Assembly: GCA_963579025.1 (NCBI GenBank)
Contig: CAUZFZ010000029.1
Span: 15,977 to 79,976 of the forward strand
Direction: 5' to 3'
DNA: 64,000 bases
Source of the DNA: CAUZFZ01 sp963579025
Lineage (GTDB): Bacteria; Planctomycetota; Planctomycetia; Planctomycetales; Planctomycetaceae
The notes beneath the pieces are model-generated. The model did no database searches. It saw only the letters and a list, made by a program, of their open reading frames with translations, and was not told where the DNA came from. The position numbers and the translations under genes were made by a program. Within the stretch, counting starts at the first letter, position 1; every line of letters begins with the position of its first letter. Of the stretch, positions 35,383 through 43,585 are shown piece by piece.

Positions 35383-35662
35383 GGCGTTCTCGATCCATCA
35401 AGTCCATTTACCGCGCGGACCGTACGCGCTCGCGGCAAGGTCGGAACAGCAGTCCGCGGTCGGCCCTCAACTCCGTGACTCAGCCGTTAAGTTAGTCGTG
35501 TCGCAATCAGGCACGGCTGACGCCAGAGCCTGGGCGGACCCCTTTCTGTGACTCAAACCCGAAGCTTCAAGACTCTGACACCGCCTCGAACTTCAGCGAG
35601 TTGTTCTTGAAATGATTCTCACAACGGACCGCCTGCTGGTTCGCGAATGGCGCGACGCCGAC
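35279..35662. repeat. Duplicated block, copy 1 (degenerate)
   Basis: Aligns by eye along its whole length with 37341-37723, with scattered substitutions and small indels. The block holds the start of a lipoprotein gene (minus), the divergent promoter region, and the first codons of a GNAT gene (plus). In this copy both genes break off at the block ends. Confidence 0.88.
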
Positions 35663-35710
35663 CCGTTCCACCCGTGTGGTGGTGACCAGGCCACCGAACG
35701 GTGTGGCTGA
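35612..35710 (+). pseudogene. 5' remnant of a GNAT acetyltransferase gene
   Basis: ATG 35612 opens with MILTTDRLLVREWRDAD, identical to the first 17 residues of the intact acetyltransferase at 37674. The frame then runs into unrelated sequence and stops at 35708-35710. Only the N-terminal strand of the fold remains. Confidence 0.87.
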
Positions 35711-35713
35711 CAG

Positions 35714-36274
35714 TCAATCGCCGCCACCGTAAGGATCAAGGCCTTCCCCACCCAGGCTGCGTTTTCCCGAGCCTCGTGGCCGACCAGGAGACTCGACCGA
35801 TCGCTTTACATCTTCGCCGGGACCCAGCAGCCGGCCGGTGCCGCCGGTTGGTTCCGCAGTCATTCGCAGACGGCGCCACACTGTTTTCTGCCGTTCCATC
35901 AGACTCTTCCAGGTATCGTAGCCCTGCGTCTGATGGTCAGAATCGATGTGCTTCAAGTCGCCGAATCGATTGATCGTGACCATCTCTTCGAGCACCACCG
36001 GTACACGCTTCGACGTCAGTTCGAGATCCGGAAATTCGTCTGCATTGATGACGGTTGTCCGCTCGTAGTCGATCAACGAGTGCGGTGTGGCGTAGTCAAT
36101 GAGCTCTTCCCGAAACGATTCACGAGCCGGACGCACAATGTCAGTCACAACTCCGGCGTCGAGCCTGGAGTCTGCCCCGCGTCGTCCCTTTCCTGCGAAC
36201 GGCCAGCTCGCGACCTTTTCAGCCCGGTGCGGGCCACTTGACCGGCTGCACGATGTCGGCACGGAACTCGACAA
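35714..36274 (-). CDS. Hypothetical protein, probably a truncated remnant
   Basis: 186 aa. From about residue 48 on, codon use looks like a genuine gene (ARESFREELIDYATPHSLID, then ERTTVINADEFPDLEL and TWKSLMERQKTVWRRLRMT). The C-terminus ends in GGEGLDPYGGGD. The first ~45 residues are Arg/Ser-rich and look like out-of-frame sequence, so the true N-terminus is probably lost. No family recognised. It sits between the two copies of the duplicated block and downstream of the propeller lipoprotein, so it may be the tail of an older gene cut by the rearrangement. Confidence 0.5.
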   Translation of the reverse strand: MSSSVPTSCSRSSGPHRAEKVASWPFAGKGRRGADSRLDAGVVTDIVRPARESFREELIDYATPHSLIDYERTTVINADEFPDLELTSKRVPVVLEEMVTINRFGDLKHIDSDHQTQGYDTWKSLMERQKTVWRRLRMTAEPTGGTGRLLGPGEDVKRSVESPGRPRGSGKRSLGGEGLDPYGGGD

Positions 36275-36346
36275 GGCGAATAACTTCAGCCTGCATGTCG
36301 ACCAGTTTGAGCCCAGTGGCTCCGTCGCTGCGGGGACTTCAGCAGG

Positions 36347-37444
36347 TCAAAGATTTCCTGGAGTTGTTGACCGTGGCTGGAGGAACAGAATCTCGCCAGC
36401 TGCCGTCCCTGCTGCAAGTTGTTTCCCGTCTGGCGAAAATGCGACCGCTGTGATGCCCCATGACGAATCATCGATCGTGCGGGAGATCCGCGTTCCGGTG
36501 TCGATGTCCCGGATTTCAACAAAGCCGACTTCCGCGTCTTTGATGTCGTCCTCGCCACAGACCGCCACGAGGTCACCTTGAGGTGAAATTGCCAGCCCGT
36601 GAATCGTGCCGGATTCAACCGTAAGCTCGAACGTATGTTTCGGGATGCCGACGTGGACGACTTCGAATGTCGCTGACTCATATTCCGCTGAGGCGGCGTG
36701 AAATCCGCCGGAGACGCCGGGAGAGAGAGCGATGTAGAAAGGATCGTGCGCTAACCGAAGAGATGTAATCGACTCGCCGGAAGTCGCATCCCATATGCGC
36801 AGGTCGTGGAAGTCTGTGTTATGCCCGTCCTCGACGCAGTAGAACGCCGTCCCAAGGAATCCCCATGGCCAGCTGAGAGATCCCGCAGCGGCTGCGTCGT
36901 GGAAGGCTCCTGATTCCGAGTCGGTGAATCGAACCGAATCGTAATCGCCGCTGCTGCGCAGGTCGGCCCGATAACGGCCGTCCGACGAGACATCGGCGAT
37001 GCTCACATTACTCTGTTCAGTAGACCATTCCAACTTCGCCATATCGCAGGCCACGATGCTCGTCGTGTCGCCATCCTGCACAACGACACGGCCCTCCGAC
37101 GATCCAGGCTCCATCGGAATCTGATGAAATTTCAGCCCGCGAATCGAGCGGGCTGCCAGCATCTCGGACGCCCACAGAAAACCATCCATCCGCAGATCCC
37201 AGATCCGCATGACCCCAGCCGGATGAAACAGTAGCTGGGGCCGCTCGTTGTGCGCGAAGAGACCTGCGTGAGTCGAGAGAAGCCTCTTGCCATCCGACGA
37301 AAACGCCAGTGACGCAACGGGCAGACGTTGGGCGGGAATCGTGCCGATCGCCTGCCACTGGTCAACGTCCTCAGCCTGATACAGGTGCGAGCACCCAGTA
37401 ATCGTGACGGCAGTGGCAGTGAACCATACGGCACGTGCAGACAT
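36347..37444 (-). CDS. WD40-like propeller lipoprotein
   Basis: 365 aa. The N-terminus has a short signal and a lipobox (TITGC, Cys18), so it is probably membrane-anchored outside the cytoplasm. WD40-like blades are visible: VASLAFSSDGKRLLS, GVMRIWDLRMDG, LRIWDATSGESITSL, IHGLAISPQGDLVAVCG, ITAVAFSPDGKQLAAGT. The C-terminus is short (GEILFLQPRS then stop), so the last blade may be cut or frameshifted; coding-like sequence continues in other frames to about 36200. Divergent from the GNAT gene. Its 5' end is duplicated at 35279-35382. Confidence 0.8.
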   Translation of the reverse strand: MSARAVWFTATAVTITGCSHLYQAEDVDQWQAIGTIPAQRLPVASLAFSSDGKRLLSTHAGLFAHNERPQLLFHPAGVMRIWDLRMDGFLWASEMLAARSIRGLKFHQIPMEPGSSEGRVVVQDGDTTSIVACDMAKLEWSTEQSNVSIADVSSDGRYRADLRSSGDYDSVRFTDSESGAFHDAAAAGSLSWPWGFLGTAFYCVEDGHNTDFHDLRIWDATSGESITSLRLAHDPFYIALSPGVSGGFHAASAEYESATFEVVHVGIPKHTFELTVESGTIHGLAISPQGDLVAVCGEDDIKDAEVGFVEIRDIDTGTRISRTIDDSSWGITAVAFSPDGKQLAAGTAAGEILFLQPRSTTPGNL

Positions 37445-37723
37445 GGCGTTCTCGATCCATCAAGTCCATTTGACTCGCGGACCGTACCGCTCTCGCGGTA
37501 AGGCCGGAACAGCAGTCCGCGGTCGGCACTCATCTCCGTGGCTCAGCCGTTAAGTTAGTCGTGTCGCAACCAGACCGGCTGACGCCAGAGCCTGTACTGG
37601 CCCACTTCTGCGACTCAAACGCGAAGCTTAAAGAATCTGACACTGCCTCGAGCCTCAGCGAGTTGTTCTTGAAATGATCCTCACAACGGACCGCCTACTG
37701 GTTCGCGAATGGCGCGACGCCGA
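37341..37723. repeat. Duplicated block, copy 2 (intact genes)
   Basis: Source-like copy of the block at 35279-35662: it covers the first 35 codons of the propeller lipoprotein gene, the 229-bp divergent promoter region and the first 17 codons of the GNAT gene. Here both genes are complete. Confidence 0.88.
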
Positions 37724-38177
37724 TCGCGAGCCATTTCACGAGCTCTGCTCCGACGCTGAAGTCATGCGCCTCGTTGGGGATGGCGAACCGTGGTCGCGTG
37801 AGCGGTCGGATGCATTCGTCGCGGGGAATCAGGAGACATTCGCTCGGCTCGGTCTGTGCCAGTGGGCCGTCGAGCTTCGCGAGACCGGGGAACTGGCCGG
37901 TTTCTGCGGATTCGTTCCGAACGGCGAGTGGACCGAAATGGGTTGGCGGCTGGCTCGTCGTTGCCACGGGCGAGGACTGGGAACCGAAGTCGCTGCAGCC
38001 GTTCTGGATGACGGCATCAATCGGCTGAAACTGTCGCGGATTTTCCTGACCGTTCAGGCCGGCAATCGAGCCTCATTGCGTCTCGCCGAAAAGACTGGCT
38101 TCGAATTGGGGGCTGTGTTTCTGCGATGGGGCCGAGCAACGATTCGTTGTGAGCTGCCCGGAGGGCGAACCGTCTAA
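37674..38177 (+). CDS. GNAT family N-acetyltransferase (RimJ/RimL-like)
   Basis: 167 aa starting MILTTDRLLVREW, typical of the RimJ/RimL-type GNAT subgroup (acetyltransferase-3). Central strands AVELRETGELAGFCGF and the acetyl-CoA loop RRCHGRGLGTEVAAAVL, which carries the R/QxxGxG/A motif as RGLGTE, are present. The end LTVQAGNRASLRLAEKTGFE is the family's closing N-x-x-S-x-x-L-x-E-K-x-GF signature. It acetylates an amine, such as a protein N-terminus; the substrate is unknown. Divergent from the propeller lipoprotein. Confidence 0.92.
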   Translation: MILTTDRLLVREWRDADREPFHELCSDAEVMRLVGDGEPWSRERSDAFVAGNQETFARLGLCQWAVELRETGELAGFCGFVPNGEWTEMGWRLARRCHGRGLGTEVAAAVLDDGINRLKLSRIFLTVQAGNRASLRLAEKTGFELGAVFLRWGRATIRCELPGGRTV

Positions 38178-38210
38178 CGCTGTCCGAATGCGAATGGCGG
38201 CGAAGACGAG

Positions 38211-38236
38211 CTCGTAGTAACCGCATTTATGCGGTT
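38211..38236. repeat. REP-like palindrome
   Basis: CTCGTAGTAACCGCATTTATGCGGTT; the ACCGCAT stem pairs with ATGCGGT around TT. Near-identical to 41174-41200. Confidence 0.75.
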
Positions 38237-38293
38237 CGTGCGGTTGCAGATTTCATGCAACGGTGACGACCCGACAAGCGAACCTGTGACCAG

Positions 38294-38320
38294 AAAGCCG
38301 CACAAGTGCGGCTACTACGA
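38294..38320. repeat. REP-like palindrome, inverted variant
   Basis: AAAGCCGCAC-AA-GTGCGGCTACTACGA: same layout as the copy at 38211 but in the opposite orientation and with compensated stem bases (GCCGCAC with GTGCGGC). The two copies sit 58 nt apart, head to head. Confidence 0.75.
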
Positions 38321-38442
38321 ACGTGCCACGAACCTCGTCTTGGCCCGTTTTCGCAGGCAGGCGTATACTCGCCGTCTTGTCGAATCGCCCAAAGAAATCG
38401 GGTGACTCTAAAAACATGTCGATCATTCGCAGGGAGGCGAAC

Positions 38443-39366
38443 ATGGACACGATTCTGATCGTTGGTGTCGAGAGCGTTGTCGGAGCAAACATCGCAGCGA
38501 CGCAGCAGAGTTCCGCCACTGTCGTTGGGGTTACGGACAACTCCGATATCCAGATTGACGGCTGTCGTATCATCCGCGGCACTGGCAGCATCCAGCAGCA
38601 CCTGCAGGCGGTCAGACCTGATCGCATCATCTTCTGCGGTTCATCCGCTCGATCGAGCTGGGACGGCGACAAGTCGAGTCAGCATGCAATCGACGATTCA
38701 CTGGCCATCGACTGGGCGACCGCCGCAAGTGAGTCCGGAATCGCCTTCACGATGATTTCCTCGGACGCCGTCTTCACCGGTCCGTGGATGTCGCATGCAG
38801 AAGACGACACGCACTTCTGTGAGACTCCGCAGGCAGAACGACTGCGGCAGATCGAATCGGAAGTCGTGTCGGTTCATGCGGACGCGTTGATCGTTCGATG
38901 TAACGTCTTCGGCTGGTCACCGAACGCGGACGCGCCAGGATTCTCAGAATCGATGCTGACGGCCCTCGAGTCCGGTGATCGCAGCGAGAACGGATTCCTG
39001 TGCCACGCAGCGCCAATCCTGGCGAGCGACTTCGCACGCATACTGGTCCAGGCACACGCGACCGGCACGACTGGGCTCCTGCACATCGGAGCTGCCGAAC
39101 GCATCAACCCGTATCAGTTTGCCGAGCGGCTGGCCGATCTGGCGGGACTCGAACCACCGCAGTTCCCGTCGTCGACAACTCTGAAGCGAAAGGTGGCCGG
39201 CTTCGGGTGTGGCGAAACCACGCTTAGCAGCAAAAGGGCCTGCGCGTTACTTGGCGACTGCATGCCACTCGTCGACGAAGGGATCGGCCGGTTCCTGGAA
39301 CAGGCAGAGAGTGGCTTCCTTGCTTCGCTTCGACAGGGAGTCGGTGAAATGAGCCGCGTGGCATAA
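38443..39366 (+). CDS. RmlD-like NAD(P)-dependent sugar-nucleotide reductase family protein
   Basis: I chose ATG 38443: AGGGAGG lies 6 nt upstream and the protein then begins with a Rossmann strand (DTILIVGVESVVGANIA); the frame is open to 38323. The family resemblance is to dTDP-4-dehydrorhamnose reductase: FTMISSDAVFTGPW (the S-S-D-x-V-F-x-G motif), AERLRQIESEV where YGxTK is expected, and LLHIGAAERINPYQFAERLADL at the end. The glycine motif is G-V-E-S-V-V-G, and the catalytic YxxxK is not clear, so enzymatic activity is uncertain. Alone on its strand. Confidence 0.72.
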   Translation: MDTILIVGVESVVGANIAATQQSSATVVGVTDNSDIQIDGCRIIRGTGSIQQHLQAVRPDRIIFCGSSARSSWDGDKSSQHAIDDSLAIDWATAASESGIAFTMISSDAVFTGPWMSHAEDDTHFCETPQAERLRQIESEVVSVHADALIVRCNVFGWSPNADAPGFSESMLTALESGDRSENGFLCHAAPILASDFARILVQAHATGTTGLLHIGAAERINPYQFAERLADLAGLEPPQFPSSTTLKRKVAGFGCGETTLSSKRACALLGDCMPLVDEGIGRFLEQAESGFLASLRQGVGEMSRVA

Positions 39367-39413
39367 GGATTAGAGTCTTCCGTCGTCAGGCATGCGCGCC
39401 GTGCGCGCGCATC

Positions 39414-39476
39414 GTAGGATGGGCACTCCTGCCCGTCCCGGCACCGGCAATGGACGGGCAAGAGTGCCCGTCCTAC
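39414..39476. repeat. Inverted repeat between convergent genes
   Basis: Arms 39414-39438 and 39452-39476 are complementary except at about two positions (GTAGGATGGGCACTC with GAGTGCCCGTCCTAC). A TTTT follows on the plus strand. It lies between the convergent RmlD-like and ketosynthase genes and may end both transcripts. The arm sequence type is common between genes in planctomycetes, from memory. Confidence 0.8.
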
Positions 39477-39506
39477 TTTTGGTTGCGGCTCTGCCGCTTT
39501 GGGTGC

Positions 39507-40787
39507 CTACGGCTGTAAACGCGGTCGAGTACCTTTCCGTACGACTGCGGCGACCAGATGGCCGCCGAACCCCAACGACAGCTTCATGGCATGCTGGACT
39601 TCTCGCGCACGTGATTCGCACGGCACGAGGTCCAGACAGGCTTCCTTGTCGGGGTCGTGCAGATTGGCGGTGGGTGGAAGCCGACCGTCGCGCAGAGCCA
39701 GCAACATGGCGGCGAACTCAACGCTTCCTGCCGCGCCAAGAAGATGGCCGATCGCCCCTTTGAGGCTGGACCCCGAGACCGATTCGGCAGTCGATCCAAG
39801 AACGGACCGCAGTGCCAGCATTTCGAGTCGGTCATTCATGCGTGTGCCCGTGCCATGCAGACTGATGTAATCGATGTCGCTGCCGGACAGTTCGCCGCGA
39901 CGAAGCACTTCCCGAAGCAGCCACTCCAAAGCATCCGGCCGTTGATCAAGCTGGGTGAGTCCGCCGGCATCAGAGCACATCGCTCCGGACAGCCATTCCG
40001 CGTAGGTTGAAGCCTCGCGAGATTCCGCATGTGTCGCTGATTCCAGGATGCACACGGCGGCACCTTCACCGACCAGAAAGCCATTGCGATTCTGGTCATA
40101 CGGGCGGACTGCAGCGGCCGGATCATCGAACCCCCGCGCCATCACACCCAGTCGCCGAAACGACGCAACGATTGCTGGCGTCAGTGAAGCGTCCGAGCTG
40201 CCGCTGATCACGACGTCGCACTGGCCGCTTTGGATCAGTTCCACTCCACGGACCAGACTCGACAATCCCGTGGCGCAGGCGCTGACAGGGCTCAGCCAGG
40301 CTCCTTTCGCACCGAAAAGAGATCCCACCGCAGCCGTCGGTCCAGATGGTGCCGCCAACGACCACCAGTCGGCACTCGTCGCGTGAATTCCAGTTGTTCG
40401 GCTGAGCTGCATGAGGCTGTGTACGCCGCCCTTGCTGGTGCCGATTACGCAGCCCAGACGATGGGGATCGATCTGCTCACCATCCAACTCGGCGTCGTGC
40501 ACGGCTTCGATGGCAGCGGTCACTGCATGAGCAATTGTTGGCTCGACCGTCAGCGGGATGATGTCGGATCGTCCGCGCGCTGCGAGCAGCTCAGAGAGAT
40601 TCGACGAGCCGATGGCCGGCGCTCCAGCAGACTGTTGGGGCCACAGGCTCTCTTCCCCGAGTTGTGGTGTAATCCACCGCGGCGCACGTTCGCCATTAAT
40701 CAGACGTTGCCATGTGATTTCGCGTCCGCAACCGAGCGGGCTGACGAGGCCGATCCCGGTGATCACGACGCGTCGCGGCTCAGACAT
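39507..40787 (-). CDS. Beta-ketoacyl-ACP synthase (FabF/KAS II type)
   Basis: 426 aa with a complete Cys-His-His active site: Cys171 in SACATG, His311 in HGTGTRMND and His348 in KGAIGHLLGAAG, with Lys344. It starts RRVVITGIGLVSPLGCG, the usual KAS beginning. It condenses acyl-ACP with malonyl-ACP in fatty acid or polyketide synthesis. No acyl carrier protein or ketoreductase is nearby, so it may serve a specialised lipid or act as a chain-length variant. 5 nt downstream of a small membrane-protein gene, probably co-transcribed. Confidence 0.93.
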   Translation of the reverse strand: MSEPRRVVITGIGLVSPLGCGREITWQRLINGERAPRWITPQLGEESLWPQQSAGAPAIGSSNLSELLAARGRSDIIPLTVEPTIAHAVTAAIEAVHDAELDGEQIDPHRLGCVIGTSKGGVHSLMQLSRTTGIHATSADWWSLAAPSGPTAAVGSLFGAKGAWLSPVSACATGLSSLVRGVELIQSGQCDVVISGSSDASLTPAIVASFRRLGVMARGFDDPAAAVRPYDQNRNGFLVGEGAAVCILESATHAESREASTYAEWLSGAMCSDAGGLTQLDQRPDALEWLLREVLRRGELSGSDIDYISLHGTGTRMNDRLEMLALRSVLGSTAESVSGSSLKGAIGHLLGAAGSVEFAAMLLALRDGRLPPTANLHDPDKEACLDLVPCESRAREVQHAMKLSLGFGGHLVAAVVRKGTRPRLQP

Positions 40788-40792
40788 GACAG

Positions 40793-41029
40793 CTACCGCC
40801 GCTCGCTCGAACGGCAGACGGCAAACAGTGCGCCGCCAAACAGGACAACGACCATGAAGATTTCAAGATAGTAGGTGCGCTGCCCGAACGTCACATTCGG
40901 TGCTGCGGCGCCTGGCCGGGTGACATTCGGGGCCGGGCCGGGCTGAGCATCCTGAGCCAACACAGAACTCGAAACACCGAGTGTCAGTGACGTCAGCATT
41001 ACTGCAGTGATGGTCAGCCGTCGAATCAT
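40793..41029 (-). CDS. Small exported single-pass membrane protein
   Basis: 78 aa: a signal peptide (LTITAVMLTSLTLGVSSSVLAQ), a short Pro/Asn/Ala-rich mature stretch (PAPNVTRPGAAAPNVTF), one transmembrane helix (LEIFMVVVLFGGALFAVC) and a basic end (RSSERR). No family recognised. It directly precedes the ketosynthase gene (5 nt), so the two are likely one transcript. Confidence 0.75.
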   Translation of the reverse strand: MIRRLTITAVMLTSLTLGVSSSVLAQDAQPGPAPNVTRPGAAAPNVTFGQRTYYLEIFMVVVLFGGALFAVCRSSERR

Positions 41030-41173
41030 TGACTTGAGGTCTTTGTCTAGTGTTGCCGGTCGTCACGGGCCACAAACAACGTTCCCGGCCCCGTCCGTTC
41101 GATGATAGGCAACCACAACGGCCCGCGAAACTGACATGTTGATGCCGACAACTTAAGCTTCGCGGCGGCCGGG

Positions 41174-41200
41174 CTCGTAGTAACCGCATTTATGCGGTCA
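41174..41200. repeat. REP-like palindrome
   Basis: CTCGTAGTAACCGCATTTATGCGGT, the same element as at 38211-38236 with only the last bases different. It lies between the divergent small membrane-protein and dehydratase genes. Confidence 0.75.
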
Positions 41201-41277
41201 GGCCACCAACCCGGCTGCAATTCACCAGACCGCGTCCCGAGCGTGCGACAACGACAAACATCCCCCGGAACAACTTC

Positions 41278-42576
41278 ATGCCGATAACCATTACCGCTCT
41301 CACAGCACGCGACATTCGATTCCCGACATCCAGGGATCTCGACGGCTCGGACGCCATGAATCCGGACCCCGATTATTCGGCCGCCTACGTCACGCTTCAC
41401 ACCGATCACCCAGACGGACTGGAAGGAAATGGGATCACATTCACGATCGGTCGAGGCAACGAGCTGTGTGTTGCCGGCGCGGAAGCGCTCCGCCCGCTGA
41501 TTGTCGGGCGGACCCTGGAGTCCTTCACATGCGACATGGCCGGGTTCTGGAGACATGTCACCGGAGACAGTCAGCTCCGCTGGGTCGGACCGGAAAAAGG
41601 AGTGATTCACCTGGCCACGGCTGCAGTCATAAACGCCGTTTGGGATCTCTATGCGAAAGTTAAAAAAAAGCCGCTTTGGCGACTGCTGGTCGACATGACT
41701 CCGGAACAGCTCGTCGGTTGCATCGACTTCCGTTACATCACAGATGCGTTGACGCCCGACGAAGCCGTTGATCTTCTCCGTCAATACGAGTGCACGAAAG
41801 ACGCTCGCATCGCGAAAATGGAGCAAGATGGATTTCCCAGCTACACGACGTCGGCCGGGTGGCTGGGCTATCCCGACGACAAGCTGCGATCGCTGTGCCG
41901 CAGTCTCAGCGAGCGTGGCTGGACGCACTTCAAAATCAAGGTGGGTCGCGACATCGACGATGACATCCGCCGTTGCCGCATCATCCGCGAGGAAATCGGC
42001 TGGGACCGGCGATTGATGATGGATGCCAATCAGGTCTGGGACGTCGGCCAGGCCATCGACCATATGCGGCTACTGGCAGAGTTCAAGCCGTGGTTCATCG
42101 AAGAACCCACCAGCCCGGATGATGTGCTTGGCCATGCGTCTATCGCCCGTGCGATCGCGCCGATCAAAGTGGCGACCGGTGAGATGTGTCAGAATCGCGT
42201 GATGTTCAAGCAGCTCATGCAGGCCGACGGGATGCAGATTTGTCAGATCGACAGTTGCCGACTCGGCGGCGTGAACGAAGTGCTCGCCGTCCTGTTACTG
42301 GCCGCGAAATTCGGAATTCCTGTCTGTCCACATGCCGGCGGTATCGGGTTGTGCGAATACGTCCAGCACCTGGCGATCTTCGATTTCGTCGCGGTGAGCG
42401 CCTCGCTGGTAGACCGGCTGACGGAGTATTCGGACCACCTGCACGAGCACATGGTCGATCCAGTGCACATGGAGAACGGTCACTACATGCCGCCGACCGC
42501 ACCCGGCTACAGCATTACAATGAAGCCCGAATCGCTGGACGAATTCGAGTTTCCAAACGGATCTGCGTGGAGCTGA
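41278..42576 (+). CDS. L-fuconate dehydratase-like enolase-superfamily enzyme
   Basis: 432 aa. The N-terminus (ITALTARDIRFPTSRDLDGSDAMNPDPDYSAAYV, in parts) is the typical beginning of the L-fuconate dehydratase group. Catalytic elements follow the mandelate-racemase pattern: KIK with Lys219 and Lys221, metal ligands Asp249 (DANQ), Glu275 (IEEP) and Glu302 (GEMCQN), and His352 in PHAGGIGLCE. The reaction removes water from L-fuconate to give 2-keto-3-deoxy-L-fuconate. This fits use of fucose-containing algal polysaccharides, for which planctomycetes are known. Monocistronic as far as visible. Confidence 0.9.
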   Translation: MPITITALTARDIRFPTSRDLDGSDAMNPDPDYSAAYVTLHTDHPDGLEGNGITFTIGRGNELCVAGAEALRPLIVGRTLESFTCDMAGFWRHVTGDSQLRWVGPEKGVIHLATAAVINAVWDLYAKVKKKPLWRLLVDMTPEQLVGCIDFRYITDALTPDEAVDLLRQYECTKDARIAKMEQDGFPSYTTSAGWLGYPDDKLRSLCRSLSERGWTHFKIKVGRDIDDDIRRCRIIREEIGWDRRLMMDANQVWDVGQAIDHMRLLAEFKPWFIEEPTSPDDVLGHASIARAIAPIKVATGEMCQNRVMFKQLMQADGMQICQIDSCRLGGVNEVLAVLLLAAKFGIPVCPHAGGIGLCEYVQHLAIFDFVAVSASLVDRLTEYSDHLHEHMVDPVHMENGHYMPPTAPGYSITMKPESLDEFEFPNGSAWS

Positions 42577-42697
42577 GACGATCGCCGCTCTGGCAGAGCG
42601 GTTCGCTGTGCCTGTTGGAAACGCATCGATAAACTCCCATACATACCTTCCTCGAATTCCCCCGCCCCAATTCTTCGCCTCACCGGAGACGAATTCA

Positions 42698-43549
42698 ATG
42701 CTTCCTGCCCCTGCCCCCCGCACAGGTTTGTTCCTTCTCGCACTTGTCGTTTCGCTGACGGCACGTGTTTCCGCTGCCGAGATCTTTCCGGACGAACAAC
42801 TGCGTGCAGCGGTTCAGGCCGTTCTGAAGAAACAAGGCAAGGATGAGATCAAAGAGGATGATCTCAAAAACGTCTACCAGGTCGTCGCACGCAAGAAGGC
42901 AATCAAGGACCTGACCGGACTTGAGAAGTGCACGAATCTGGTACTGCTCGATTTTCACGGCAATGAGATCAAAGACATTGCACCGTTGGCTGGTCTGACG
43001 AATCTGCAGTCGCTCGACCTGTCGAAGAATGCCGTGAAGGACGCCAAACCGCTGACAGCTCTTGTCAAACTTCAGTACGTACAGCTTGAGGAGAACGAGG
43101 TCGCGGACCTGGCTCCGTTCAAAGACCTCAAGAAGCTGTCGGCTCTGTACCTGAGCGATAACAAAGTGAAGTCGGTCGAACCGCTTAAGGACTTGCCAAA
43201 GCTCTCGTCTCTGTATCTGGGCGGCAATGCGGTTGCGGATGTCAAACCACTCGCAGGGTTGCGGTGGCTGGCGAACCTCGATTTGCAGGGAAATGGCATT
43301 GAGAACATCTCAGCGCTGGCCGGACTGACGGAACTGCGGTTCACATTTCTGCAGGGCAACAAGATCAAGGACTTCGGGCCGTTGATTGAAATGGCGAAGA
43401 AGGATGCCGAAGGGGACAAGCGGTTTGCTCCGTACTGGAGACTTTATCTCGACGATAATCCGATTGAGGAAGCTCGGCGTGACGAGCAGATTGCGGCACT
43501 TAAGTCGATTGGCGTGAGGGTCAACTGGAAGCCAAAGAAAGCGAAATGA
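42698..43549 (+). CDS. Secreted leucine-rich repeat protein
   Basis: From ATG 42698 (the frame stays open to a GTG at 42608) a signal peptide is seen (GLFLLALVVSLTARVSAAE). It is followed by an internalin-like cap and about eight 22-residue LRRs of the type LxxLxxLxLxxNxIxDxxPLaxL (LTNLQSLDLSKNAVKDAKPL, LKKLSALYLSDNKVKSVEPL). The C-terminus is basic (WKPKKAK). Such proteins bind other proteins at the cell surface. 36 nt before the histone-like gene's start, so possibly the same transcript, but their roles look unrelated. Confidence 0.9.
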   Translation: MLPAPAPRTGLFLLALVVSLTARVSAAEIFPDEQLRAAVQAVLKKQGKDEIKEDDLKNVYQVVARKKAIKDLTGLEKCTNLVLLDFHGNEIKDIAPLAGLTNLQSLDLSKNAVKDAKPLTALVKLQYVQLEENEVADLAPFKDLKKLSALYLSDNKVKSVEPLKDLPKLSSLYLGGNAVADVKPLAGLRWLANLDLQGNGIENISALAGLTELRFTFLQGNKIKDFGPLIEMAKKDAEGDKRFAPYWRLYLDDNPIEEARRDEQIAALKSIGVRVNWKPKKAK

Positions 43550-43585
43550 CCAGACGCCTGCAGACCTCTAGTGGAGGTGGCTCTG

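Noticed and set aside
41047..42063. 338-aa minus-strand open frame
   Set aside because: Antisense to the dehydratase with its complete catalytic set; no family resemblance of its own.
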